Below are positions 7,127 to 14,053 of a stretch of DNA of 14,053 nt, piece after piece (the stretch's first letter is position 1; every line of letters starts with the position of its first letter). This DNA comes from Vulcanimicrobiota bacterium (GTDB taxonomy: Bacteria > Vulcanimicrobiota > Vulcanimicrobiia > Vulcanimicrobiales > Vulcanimicrobiaceae): the NCBI GenBank assembly GCA_003167055.1, contig PMUE01000026.1:14080-28132 (forward strand), written 5' to 3'. The notes under the pieces are model-generated. The model saw only the letters and a list, made by a program, of their open reading frames with translations. It did no database searches and was not told the DNA's origin. The position numbers and the translations under genes are program-made.

Positions 7127-7579
7127 TTAGTGATAAGTCGGCACCACGTTGGGGACCGACGCGGTTGGCACCGGGGTGGCGCTCTGGGTCGACTCCTCGG
7201 AGAAGGTCGTCACCGACGGCGACGGACTCGGCAGTTTGGTCTGATCCCAGATCGGCAGGTTCGGATTAGGCGTCCAGCTCGGCGTCGGCGACGGCGAAGG
7301 CGGGCGTTCTGGGGTGGGCAACGGCTTCGGCGGGACCCGCGGGTCGGGGAACTTCGGGTCGCCGGCGGCAGCGAGCGTCTGGGTGTTCTTCCAGTCGGGA
7401 CCGTACGGACCGTCGGTCTGCTCCGGAACTGGAGTGATCAGCGGTATCTGGTTGAGGTTCCCGTTGTCTGCAGCCTCGACCATGACCCGATCGCCCATGT
7501 GCTCGCCGAGCAAAATCGCAGCGAGTAATACCACCACGCCGGCGGCGAGCACCATCGTCAGAAACCGGTTAGGCCGCAT
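7127..7579 (-). CDS. membrane-anchored Pro/Ser/Thr-rich protein, unknown function
   Basis: I do not recognise this 150-residue protein. A short basic start (MRPNR) is followed by one hydrophobic helix at about residues 6-25, which works as a signal anchor or uncleaved signal peptide. The remainder is hydrophilic and should lie outside the cytoplasm. From about residue 75 it is low-complexity and rich in Pro, Ser and Thr (for example PPSPSPTPSWTPNPNLP), as in cell-wall spacers or glycosylated stalks. There is no cysteine, so no lipobox. The ATG overlaps the stop of the glycosidase gene by one base (TGATG), which fixes the start and implies coupled translation. A fuller in-frame reading back to 7738 would sit inside the glycosidase gene and is unlikely. 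Confidence 0.75.
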   Translation of the reverse strand: MRPNRFLTMVLAAGVVVLLAAILLGEHMGDRVMVEAADNGNLNQIPLITPVPEQTDGPYGPDWKNTQTLAAAGDPKFPDPRVPPKPLPTPERPPSPSPTPSWTPNPNLPIWDQTKLPSPSPSVTTFSEESTQSATPVPTASVPNVVPTYH

Positions 7580-10014
7580 CAGGCGGGCACCACGTCGAGC
7601 TTCGCGGCGCGCGCACGACGTTCGGTCGGCCGGCCGATCATTTGAACCTCGCGCATCTCGCCAACATCCATTTGTACGCGCGCAGTGTGGCCGCGAAACT
7701 CGACTTGCACCGGTCGCGCCCGGTCGAGCATGTTGCACACGAAAATCCGCACCGCGCCCTTTTCATCTTCGAACCCGATGGCGCCGACTTCGACCGGTGA
7801 AATCGTCACTTCGTCGCTGATGTCGCGTCCGGCAAAGATGCACGTGAACGGCTCCTCCGCCGAGAGCTCGGGCATATCGCCGTAGATACGATCGTGCACG
7901 AGATCGATCACGTAGCTACAACGTTTGCCGCCCCAGTGCACGCGCGCTGCCGCAATCCACTGCCAACCCTGCGGGCGCATCGGTGCAAGATGTGGGCGGC
8001 CGCTAGTGCGGTAGCCGTTGAGCCCGCCGATCGTTTCCGCCACGGCCCACAAGTACTTCGCACCGGTCCACGGCGAGAGGTACATCCCGCGATTTGCCAT
8101 CGAACCGCCATCGAACCATTCGCCGAACTCACCCGGCACCGTATTGCGCGCACTTCCGACCTCCATCGCGGCGTACACCACGTCCAAGAAATGCACGCAG
8201 TCTTCGACGAAGCCGTCGCGCGCAAGCGCGACCGCAAACCACAGCGTGAGATCGGGCCAGATACCGCCGAGCAATCCGAATCCGTACGACGGGAAATACC
8301 ATGCATCGGCGGTTGAGATGGTGCGCAGGCCGACCGGCGTAACGAAATCGGCTTCGAGCAAGCGGCGTAAAATCGCTTTACGCTGCTCCGCAGCCGCTAC
8401 GCCAAAGAGCACCGGAAAGATCTCGTCGGAGGTAAAGTTGTCCTGATAGTTGCGGTCTTGGTCGTAGTTCAAGGCAAAGGCGCCGGTATCGTCGTCATAG
8501 AGAAAGTCCATCATCGATTCGCGCAGCGCTTGCGATTCGTTGGCGTACTTTTCCCAGTTTGCCCAGTCGCCGGCGACCGCGCAGAGCATTGCCGCGGCTT
8601 CGAGCGCAAAGACCCCCTCGGCATTGATCTCAGTCACCGCGCCGTCGAGCGTATAGTACGGGATGATGTTGCGCCACGAGGAGATGCCGTACATGTCCAC
8701 GCCTTTGGCTTTGCAAAACAGCAACCCCTGATCGTCGCGTTGGGTGAGCATGTAATCGGCGAGCTTGACGATCAGCGGGAGGCACTGGCGAACCCAGCCG
8801 TCGTCTAGTGTGGCGTTGTAGTGGTGCAGCATCGCCACCAAATGCAACGGCGTATCGTCGTTGATATTGAGATCGTACGCCGTCGTGTAGCCGCTCACGC
8901 CGCGCACGTATTCAACCATTAAACCCGATTCCTCGATACATTTGTTGAAGACTTCGATCGCATCGCGGCTAAACTCAGGCCAAAAATAATCGAAGCCGTG
9001 GACGAACCACGAAGTATCGCGTGATACGAGGATGTCGGACGGCGGCGAATTCGTCGATCCCCAACCTTTCGGGTATTCTTTGACGATGCGGATCATATTG
9101 GCCTTAGCCCAGGCCACGCCGCGGCTAATCGTCGGCGACGGCGTCATGAATCGCGCATCGGCCAAGCGCCGCGCGTAATAGCGCTGCGTATCGTGCAACG
9201 CGCGCTCGTCTGCGAGCAGCCGTTCGAGTACCGGAAGACTCTTGTCCGTGCCGTCTTTATGGAAGACGACGGCGAGGCGCAGCGCCTCGCGCGCTCCCGG
9301 CGCGATGGCGATGCGATATTCGAGCGCACCGTAGACCCGGCGTCCGAGGAGGGTCGAGGTCTCGGAAGCACCGCGTCCGAAGCCGGGCAAGCCTTCGGGC
9401 AAAAGCGAGCCGCGACGCATGTTCTCCATGAGCACCTGCTCGCGCAGCGACAGCTCGACCGCGCGCGGTTCGCGCGAGCCGCCCCACCAGCGCTCCGAGC
9501 CGGTCTCGTTGTTCTTGGAGCCAATGAAGCGCCCGTGGGACCACGCCGTCACCTCGCTCTCGGGCTCGCCGTAGAAGCGCTGGCCAACGAGCATGGCCCA
9601 CGGGAACAGCGCCACCTCGATCGGGTCCGATCCCGGATTGTACAGCGTTACGTCGACCACGAACGAAACGGTACGATCGAACGACTCGCCGAAGGGCACG
9701 TAAAAGGCTTCCGTCACGTGCACGCGATGTTCGAGCGTAAACTCAGCGATTTGCGCGTACGGCAAAAAGGTTAGTTCGCGTGTAATCTGATGTGGGAAAA
9801 GGGTCTGCTCGCTACCAAGTATACGGTACGCAATGTGGTGCGTCCCGAAAATGATCTTATCGGTGTCGGCGTCCCACAAGCCACGCACGCCTCCCTTTGC
9901 GGTCGATTGCGCATACGACTTATAGTTCCCGAGCAAAAGCCCATAGGGCGTTTGCGATTCGGGGACGACGTACGCGCAAAACTCGTTCCGCTGCGCGTCA
10001 TAGCTCGGACCCAT
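7579..10014 (-). CDS. six-hairpin glycosidase, amylo-1,6-glucosidase / GH15-like
   Basis: This is a predicted cytoplasmic glycoside hydrolase of 811 residues with no signal peptide. Three parts are visible: an N-terminal beta-sandwich-like region (to about 290), a central (alpha/alpha)6-type region (about 305-690), and a C-terminal beta-rich tail. Motifs of the six-hairpin class include SRDTSWFVHGFDYFWPEF (D333), TEINAEGVFALEA (E462, E466), FTSDEIFPVLFG and SYGFGLLGGIWPDLTLW (W586). The last recalls the GSIWP motif of glycogen debranching enzymes. The substrate is likely an alpha-glucan or a storage or compatible oligosaccharide, but I cannot assign the exact family (GH15, GH133 and GH63 are all possible). 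I chose the ATG at 10014, which has GGA upstream; the frame is open to 10092, but that would overlap ispE. It is the first gene of the minus-strand run leading to pdxS/pdxT. Confidence 0.8.
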   Translation of the reverse strand: MGPSYDAQRNEFCAYVVPESQTPYGLLLGNYKSYAQSTAKGGVRGLWDADTDKIIFGTHHIAYRILGSEQTLFPHQITRELTFLPYAQIAEFTLEHRVHVTEAFYVPFGESFDRTVSFVVDVTLYNPGSDPIEVALFPWAMLVGQRFYGEPESEVTAWSHGRFIGSKNNETGSERWWGGSREPRAVELSLREQVLMENMRRGSLLPEGLPGFGRGASETSTLLGRRVYGALEYRIAIAPGAREALRLAVVFHKDGTDKSLPVLERLLADERALHDTQRYYARRLADARFMTPSPTISRGVAWAKANMIRIVKEYPKGWGSTNSPPSDILVSRDTSWFVHGFDYFWPEFSRDAIEVFNKCIEESGLMVEYVRGVSGYTTAYDLNINDDTPLHLVAMLHHYNATLDDGWVRQCLPLIVKLADYMLTQRDDQGLLFCKAKGVDMYGISSWRNIIPYYTLDGAVTEINAEGVFALEAAAMLCAVAGDWANWEKYANESQALRESMMDFLYDDDTGAFALNYDQDRNYQDNFTSDEIFPVLFGVAAAEQRKAILRRLLEADFVTPVGLRTISTADAWYFPSYGFGLLGGIWPDLTLWFAVALARDGFVEDCVHFLDVVYAAMEVGSARNTVPGEFGEWFDGGSMANRGMYLSPWTGAKYLWAVAETIGGLNGYRTSGRPHLAPMRPQGWQWIAAARVHWGGKRCSYVIDLVHDRIYGDMPELSAEEPFTCIFAGRDISDEVTISPVEVGAIGFEDEKGAVRIFVCNMLDRARPVQVEFRGHTARVQMDVGEMREVQMIGRPTERRARAAKLDVVPA

Positions 10015-10064
10015 CTTATTCCATCGTACGCTCTTGACCGCGACGCACCTTTCGCCGGAAACTA
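10015..10064. promoter_or_regulatory. 50-base divergent intergenic region before the glycosidase gene and ispE
   Basis: This gap must carry at least part of the promoters for both operons that leave it. On the plus strand a TTGACC at 10034-10039 resembles a -35 box, but the best -10 matches lie too close to the ispE ATG. On the minus strand a TACGAT at 10028-10023 resembles a -10 box, with no good -35. GGA at 10058-10060 is a plausible ribosome binding site for ispE. The boxes are weak, and only the location is persuasive. Confidence 0.35.
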
Positions 10065-10964
10065 ATGCGCATGACGTTTGCTTGCCCTGCAAAAATCAAT
10101 CTGACCCTGGAAGTGGTAGGGCGCCGAGATGACGGCTACCATACGCTACGCAGCGTCATGGTGCCGCTCGAGCTTGCCGATGAGTTGCAAATCGCAGCGT
10201 CTAACCGATTTTCATTCACCTGCAGCGATCCGGCATTAGGCGGCGATGACAATCTCGTGGTACGCGCCGCGCGCGCGCTCGAGCCGATCCCGGGCTACGC
10301 GGTGACATTGCGCAAGGTCATCCCAACGCAAGCGGGCCTGGGCGGGGGGTCGAGCGACGCTGCCGGCGTCCTGCGTGCCGCGATGGTGGGCGCCTTCGGC
10401 CGGAGCTATGCCATGGATTGGGTGGCGCTCGCGCGTTCGCTCGGCTCAGACGTCCCGTTTTTCCTCGCCGATTCCGGCGCGCTGGTCGAGGGTACCGGGG
10501 AGCGCGTGACGGCGGTCGGGGCGCTCCCCGACTGGCACGTGCTCGTGGTCAAGCCGCCGGTCGCAGTTTCGACCGCAGCCGCCTACGCACAGCTCGATCG
10601 CACGCCGCCGTCGTCGCGGCCGCGAAATACCTCGTCATCGCTCGCACTGCTGAGTGCGCTGCAGCGTGGTGACTTCGACGACGTCGAGCGCACGCTCGGC
10701 AACGATTTTCACGACGTCATTGCGAGTACGACGCCGGAGGTCGCGCGCGCGATCGACGCATTGCGGCGCGCAGGCGCAACCAACGCGCTCCTGGCCGGCT
10801 CGGGCTCGGCGGTATTTACGATCGCGCGCGATGCACAAACGATCGCCGATCTCGATGCGCGCCTGGATCTCGACGGTGCCTACCGCCGATTTCTGACCGC
10901 GTTTGCGCACAGCCGCTCGTGGCGCGGAAGCGTCGCCCTTCAAACGGCGCAGGGCAAGCCATGA
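10065..10964 (+). CDS. ispE: 4-diphosphocytidyl-2-C-methyl-D-erythritol kinase
   Basis: This GHMP-family kinase phosphorylates CDP-methylerythritol in the MEP route to isopentenyl and dimethylallyl diphosphate. The 299 residues hold the expected marks: PAKINLTLEVVGRRDDGYH at 8-26 with catalytic K10, the ATP-binding glycine loop PTQAGLGGGSSDAAG at 87-101, the catalytic aspartate D129 in GSDVPFFL, GNDFHDVI, and LAGSGSAVF near the C terminus. The ATG at 10065 has GGA five bases upstream; a second ATG at 10071 also fits. Its stop overlaps the next gene's ATG (ATGA). The kinase is usually constitutive and essential where the MEP pathway is the only isoprenoid route. Confidence 0.96.
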   Translation: MRMTFACPAKINLTLEVVGRRDDGYHTLRSVMVPLELADELQIAASNRFSFTCSDPALGGDDNLVVRAARALEPIPGYAVTLRKVIPTQAGLGGGSSDAAGVLRAAMVGAFGRSYAMDWVALARSLGSDVPFFLADSGALVEGTGERVTAVGALPDWHVLVVKPPVAVSTAAAYAQLDRTPPSSRPRNTSSSLALLSALQRGDFDDVERTLGNDFHDVIASTTPEVARAIDALRRAGATNALLAGSGSAVFTIARDAQTIADLDARLDLDGAYRRFLTAFAHSRSWRGSVALQTAQGKP

Positions 10965-11734
10965 CCACGGCTGTGGTGTTGGCCGGCGGACCGCCGGACG
11001 ACGTTGCTGCGCTTGAGCCCGGCGCCGTGAACAAGGCATTCGTGCACATCGCCGGCGTGACGTTGGTTGAACGCACGTTGCGTGCCCTGCGCGCGAGTTC
11101 GGAAATCGATCGGATCATCGTCGTTGCGCCCGCGAGCGCTCACAGCGATGCGGCCCTCGCGACGGCCGATGAGCGGCGCGCCGACGGCGAAAAGATTCGC
11201 ATCAGTCTGCGCAACGGTTTGCTCGGTCTGCCTCCGGACGAAATCGTCCTGGTCAGCACCTCGGATCTGCCAATCCTTACGCCGGCATCGGTCGATGATT
11301 TCGTCGATTACGCCCGCGAGCAGGACGCCGATGTCGGTTACGGCTGCGTTGAACGGACGGTTCACGAAGCGATCTATCCGGACGTGCCGCATACCTGGGC
11401 ACGTCTGCACGACGGAACGTTCTGCGGCGCCGGATTCGTCGCGATCAAACCCCGCGTGCTCCCCGCCCTCGAGCGGTTCATCGAACGCCTCGGTGCAGGC
11501 CGCAAAAATCCGCTGCGACTGGCGTCGCTTTTCGGCTGGGACGTGCTCGCCCGCTTCGCGCTCGGCCGGCTCTCGATTGACGGTGCCGAGAGGCGAGCAT
11601 CGCAGCTCCTCGGCGCGCGCGTCTGCGCACTGGTTTCGCCCTACCCCGAAACCGGCGTCAATGTCGACCGGGTTAGTGACGTTGCACTTGCGGAACAACT
11701 CGTGCTAGCCTCTCTTTTACCAGCTTTGGAATGA
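10961..11734 (+). CDS. MobA/IspD-like nucleotidyltransferase (GT-A fold)
   Basis: This is a predicted NTP-dependent transferase of 257 residues. It opens with AVVLAGG at 4-10, has a nearby lysine in NKAFVHIAG (K25) where the family places a phosphate-binding lysine, a segment SLRNGLLGL at 82-90 comparable to SVxxGL of IspD, a metal-site motif STSDLP with D102, and a late NVD at 234-236. It lacks the GxGxRMG and HDAARP signatures of true IspD, so its substrate is unknown; MobA-type molybdenum-cofactor transfer is another option. The ATG at 10961 overlaps the ispE stop by four bases and has AGGG six bases upstream, so it is coupled to ispE. The ferritin-like gene starts seven bases after its stop. 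Confidence 0.8.
   Translation: MTTAVVLAGGPPDDVAALEPGAVNKAFVHIAGVTLVERTLRALRASSEIDRIIVVAPASAHSDAALATADERRADGEKIRISLRNGLLGLPPDEIVLVSTSDLPILTPASVDDFVDYAREQDADVGYGCVERTVHEAIYPDVPHTWARLHDGTFCGAGFVAIKPRVLPALERFIERLGAGRKNPLRLASLFGWDVLARFALGRLSIDGAERRASQLLGARVCALVSPYPETGVNVDRVSDVALAEQLVLASLLPALE
11682..11711 (+). promoter_or_regulatory. candidate sigma-70 promoter for the ferritin-like gene
   Basis: Within the 3' end of the nucleotidyltransferase gene, TTGCAC at 11682-11687 is separated by 18 bases from TAGCCT at 11706-11711, which is preceded by an extended -10 TG at 11703-11704. Transcription would start near 11718 and give a leader of about 24 bases containing GAGGA before the ATG at 11742. It would let the iron-storage gene be expressed independently of ispE. 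The matches are partial and could be chance. Confidence 0.28.
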
Positions 11735-11741
11735 GGAACAC

Positions 11742-12341
11742 ATGTCTATACTTTCCGATGTCAAAGAAATCGAAGCAAAGGTCCGCGAGTCCATGGAAAA
11801 TGGGCCGGTGACGCCCTACTATACGTTGCCGCTCGACAAGGTATATGACGTTCTCAACGCGGCATTGGCTTCGGAGATCATCTGCGTGTTGCGGTACAAG
11901 CAGCACTACTACATGACCACCTCCATCCATCAGGATCAGCTCCAAGACATGTTCAAGGAGCACTGGATGGACGAGGAAGGTCATCTCGAGCGAATCGCCG
12001 ACCGGATCAAGCAGTTGGGTGGCGTTCCGAACTTAGACCCCAACGGGATCAGCAAGCGTGCCTTCTCCACCTTCTCGAGTGGTCACACGCTGGCGGATCT
12101 GTTGCGCGAGGATTTGCTCGCCGAACGCGTCGTAATTAAAATGTACGGCGACATCGTGGATTATTTCGGCAAAGCGGATCCGGTAAGCCGGCGCATGATG
12201 GAGGAGATCCTCAAAGACGAGGAAGACCACGCCGACGAGATCGCCGACCTGCTGTACACGGTCGATCCAAAAACCGGCAAGACCGCCGAACAGTTCACAG
12301 GCGACGGCGTCCTGCAAGCGTTTAAGCCCAACGGTAAATAG
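11742..12341 (+). CDS. ferritin-like di-iron protein (bacterioferritin/Dps-like)
   Basis: This is a cytoplasmic four-helix ferritin-like protein of 199 residues, likely to store iron or consume peroxide. The di-iron ligands are complete: E45 in helix A (LASEIICVLRY), E78xxH81 in helix B (WMDEEGHLERIADRI), E128 in helix C (LLAERVVIKMY) and E160xxH163 in helix D (LKDEEDHADEI). It is about 40 residues longer than bacterioferritin, with an N-terminal extension of some 30 residues and a C-terminal tail after helix D. The ATG is preceded by GAGGA at short spacing, a strong site for this window. A bacterioferritin, a Dps-like protein or a demethoxyubiquinone-hydroxylase-like member are alternatives. 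Its stop is one base from the stop of ubiX on the other strand. Confidence 0.85.
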   Translation: MSILSDVKEIEAKVRESMENGPVTPYYTLPLDKVYDVLNAALASEIICVLRYKQHYYMTTSIHQDQLQDMFKEHWMDEEGHLERIADRIKQLGGVPNLDPNGISKRAFSTFSSGHTLADLLREDLLAERVVIKMYGDIVDYFGKADPVSRRMMEEILKDEEDHADEIADLLYTVDPKTGKTAEQFTGDGVLQAFKPNGK

Positions 12342-12342
12342 C

Positions 12343-12909
12343 TTAGTCGGGCGTTCTCCAACGTTTGAACAAATCGTTGGTGATACCGAATTGATCCAAC
12401 GCCTTGCCCACGGTGTGCGCGACGATATCGTCCACGCTCTGTGGTGCCGCGTACATTGCCGGGATCGGCGGCAAAATCACCGCGCCGATCTCGGCCAGAC
12501 GAGCGAGCGTGCGTAAATGGCCGAGGTGCAGCGGCGTTTCGCGCACCACCAGCACCAGCTTGCGCTTCTCTTTTAAGCAAACGTCGGCGGCACGAATCAA
12601 CAAGGTGTCGTTGATCGAATAGGCGATGGCGCTCGCGCTCTTCATCGAACACGGGATGATCAGCATCCCGTCGGTCACGAACGAACCGCTCGAGATCGCC
12701 GCCGCCAAATCGTCGCCGCGATGGACGACGTCGGCCAACGCTTCGAAATCGTCGGTCGTCATTTCCATCTCGAGCTCGATCGTGCGGCGCGCGGCGTCGC
12801 TAATGACGACGTGCGTTTCCACACCGCCGATCGCGCGCAGTGCTTGCAGCGCCATATAACCGTATGCGCTGCCGCTTGCACCGCTGATCCCGATGATGAT
12901 GCGCCGCAT
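12343..12909 (-). CDS. ubiX: flavin prenyltransferase UbiX
   Basis: UbiX joins a dimethylallyl group to reduced FMN, making the prenylated-FMN cofactor of UbiD-type decarboxylases. The 188 residues show the family marks: GISGASGSAYG at 7-17, the IPCSMKSASAIA segment at 85-96, RAADVCLKEKRKLVLVVRETP at 106-126 with R123 and E124, and PPIPAMYAAP. The ATG at 12909 is preceded by a purine-rich GGGGG. No ubiD partner lies in the window, so whether it serves ubiquinone, menaquinone or a catabolic decarboxylase cannot be told here. A closely related phenolic acid decarboxylase subunit B is the alternative annotation. It lies tail to tail with the ferritin-like gene. Confidence 0.95.
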   Translation of the reverse strand: MRRIIIGISGASGSAYGYMALQALRAIGGVETHVVISDAARRTIELEMEMTTDDFEALADVVHRGDDLAAAISSGSFVTDGMLIIPCSMKSASAIAYSINDTLLIRAADVCLKEKRKLVLVVRETPLHLGHLRTLARLAEIGAVILPPIPAMYAAPQSVDDIVAHTVGKALDQFGITNDLFKRWRTPD

Positions 12910-12917
12910 GAGCCCCC

Positions 12918-12923
12918 TTTATA
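12918..12923 (-). promoter_or_regulatory. candidate -10 box for ubiX
   Basis: Read on the minus strand this is TATAAA, five of six bases of the sigma-70 -10 consensus, ending nine bases before the ubiX ATG. No good -35 lies at the usual 16-18 base spacing; TTGCAC is 21 bases away. It sits in the 64-base divergent gap with the nuclease gene, where no clear plus-strand promoter is visible. Confidence 0.3.
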
Positions 12924-12973
12924 CGCCCGATGCAGGGGCGCCTGGTGCAAGCTTTAACTGCTAAGCGGTAATC

Positions 12974-14053
12974 GTGAACGCTTCGCTGGCTGCTGCATTT
13001 ATCGCCGATCTCCGCACATGGTGGGACACCGGAGACGACGCGACCCTGATCCGGGCGCTGCGTTCACCCTGTTCGGGCGTACCGCACGACACGGCGGCAG
13101 CGTATGCAACCGCCGCGACACGCCTTCCGCCGTTGCTCGACGCGATCGCTCGCGGGCTGCTCGCCGTATCGACCACAGAGCGTGACGCCCTCCTGCGCTT
13201 TTCCGAGCGAGTCAACGCGATCGAGCCGCAGACCGACCTCTATGAGTTGTTCGAACTTCAGGCGGGGCCCGACGATCCGGCGAAAGACAACGGGTCGGTA
13301 TTTGCACTGACGTCCGCGCTGTCCCCGGATCAGCGCGCGGGCGTGCGCGCACGCCAGAAACACTTCTCGGCCTCGGCACTCAATGCGTACGCACAATGCG
13401 CGCGCAAGTGGTACTACCGCTATGTATGTGCGGCGGTCGAAGACGTTCCGTCGTCCGCGTCGACATACGGAACGGCCTTTCATGCCGCGCTCGAGGATTT
13501 TCACGGCGAATTTCCCGAGCCGCAGGCGCGCGACGAAGCCGCGATGCGCACGAAGATCGCCGGCTACGTGAATTGGGCTTTCGAGCGCTTTCATACGCAG
13601 TTCGACTGCCCGGTCGAGTTTGAACTGCAGAAGCGGCGCGCGCTTCGTACCGCCGAACGGTATGTCGACTGGCTCCTTGCCGAAGCTGCGCGCGCCCCAT
13701 TTACGGTCATCGGGCGCGAGATCCCGGTCTCGCTCAACCTCGGCGGCTTTGATTTCGTCGGCTTCATCGACCGTCTGGATCGCGATGAACGCACCGGCGC
13801 GGTCAGTATCTTCGACTACAAAACCGGGTCGATTGCGACCAGTGCCGCCGAGTATCGTGAAGACGTCCGGCGCTTCGTGGACTTTCAGTTGCCGTTCTAC
13901 TATTGGGCGCGCACCGACGCCGGCGATCGCGTCTATCGGCTGGCCTTGATTCCGCTCAAAGACGCGCTGCTCGATGTCGTGCCGATTTCACTAGAAGTGG
14001 TAGCGGTCGCGCCCCCAAACGGCAAACGCAATGGCGCGCCGAGCGGATCGATC
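12974..14053 (+). CDS. RecB/AddB-type PD-(D/E)XK nuclease, cut by the right edge
   Basis: This is a predicted nuclease of the RecB/AddB-like PD-(D/E)XK group, as found at the C terminus of AddB and RecB and in related recombination enzymes. About 360 codons are visible without a stop. From residue 131 it has FSASALNAYAQCARKWYYRY, then YGTAFHAAL with H170, E249 in the strand before the core, GFIDRLDRD with D266, DYKTG with D281 and K283, and the Q motif DFQLPFYYW, so the catalytic set is complete. Residues 1-130 are helical, with LIRALRSPCSG recalling the end of UvrD-like helicase domains. The start is the GTG at 12974, the first start after an in-frame TAA at 12962. Walker motifs are absent, and any C-terminal Fe-S cysteines would lie beyond the edge. 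Confidence 0.85.
   Translation, partial: MNASLAAAFIADLRTWWDTGDDATLIRALRSPCSGVPHDTAAAYATAATRLPPLLDAIARGLLAVSTTERDALLRFSERVNAIEPQTDLYELFELQAGPDDPAKDNGSVFALTSALSPDQRAGVRARQKHFSASALNAYAQCARKWYYRYVCAAVEDVPSSASTYGTAFHAALEDFHGEFPEPQARDEAAMRTKIAGYVNWAFERFHTQFDCPVEFELQKRRALRTAERYVDWLLAEAARAPFTVIGREIPVSLNLGGFDFVGFIDRLDRDERTGAVSIFDYKTGSIATSAAEYREDVRRFVDFQLPFYYWARTDAGDRVYRLALIPLKDALLDVVPISLEVVAVAPPNGKRNGAPSGSI

Noticed and set aside
10940..11698. A 252-codon minus-strand open frame opposite the nucleotidyltransferase.
   Set aside because: The opposite strand has the AVVLAGG motif, a ribosome site and coupling to ispE; the antisense product has no recognisable motifs.
1..14053. Search for defence islands, CRISPR repeats, insertion sequences, tRNAs and attachment sites.
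   Set aside because: No regular repeats, transposase motifs, tRNA-like folds or flanking direct repeats were seen; the HNH and PD-(D/E)XK proteins stand alone without typical defence partners.

Overview
The window is a GC-rich, tightly packed piece of bacterial chromosome. Almost every base lies in one of 16 genes, neighbours often overlap by 1-11 bases, and no gap exceeds about 64 bases. I see no rRNA, tRNA, CRISPR array, insertion sequence or phage gene. Gene content (biotin synthesis, PdxS/PdxT vitamin B6 synthesis, the MEP isoprenoid pathway, a DUF1844-like protein, a stand-alone HNH protein) fits a free-living bacterium. The high GC, many GTG starts and protein style could suit a little-cultured phylum such as Candidatus Eremiobacterota, but that is a guess, because no marker gene settles it.

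Layout: (1) 1-1692, minus strand: bioA followed by bioF (cut by the window edge), two consecutive steps of biotin synthesis with a 3-base overlap. (2) 1711-4729, plus strand: an FAD-dependent aromatic-type monooxygenase, an MFS transporter and a small three-helix membrane protein, each touching the next, so probably an uptake-and-oxidation operon for an unknown organic compound. Its first gene diverges from bioA with only 18 bases between the two chosen starts. (3) 10014-4741, minus strand: a run of six genes: a large six-hairpin glycosidase, a membrane-anchored Pro/Ser/Thr-rich protein, pdxS, pdxT, a DUF1844-like protein and an HNH endonuclease. A perfect 11-bp hairpin sits just before the HNH gene. 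(4) 10065-12341, plus strand: ispE, a MobA/IspD-like nucleotidyltransferase and a ferritin-like di-iron protein. (5) 12909-12343, minus strand: ubiX, tail to tail with the ferritin-like gene, one base apart. (6) 12974 to the right edge, plus strand: a RecB/AddB-type PD-(D/E)XK nuclease cut by the window end.

How they work together: bioA/bioF, pdxS/pdxT, ispE and ubiX serve biotin, pyridoxal phosphate, isoprenoid and prenylated-flavin supply. BioA and BioF both need the PLP that PdxST makes. UbiX uses a dimethylallyl phosphate-type donor, which the MEP pathway containing IspE can ultimately supply. These metabolic links do not require co-regulation. I find no convincing new defence or mobile system. 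The least explained items are the glycosidase plus Pro-rich membrane protein pair fused to the pdxST operon, the nucleotidyltransferase coupled to ispE, the hairpin before the HNH gene, and the helicase-poor RecB-like nuclease at the right edge.
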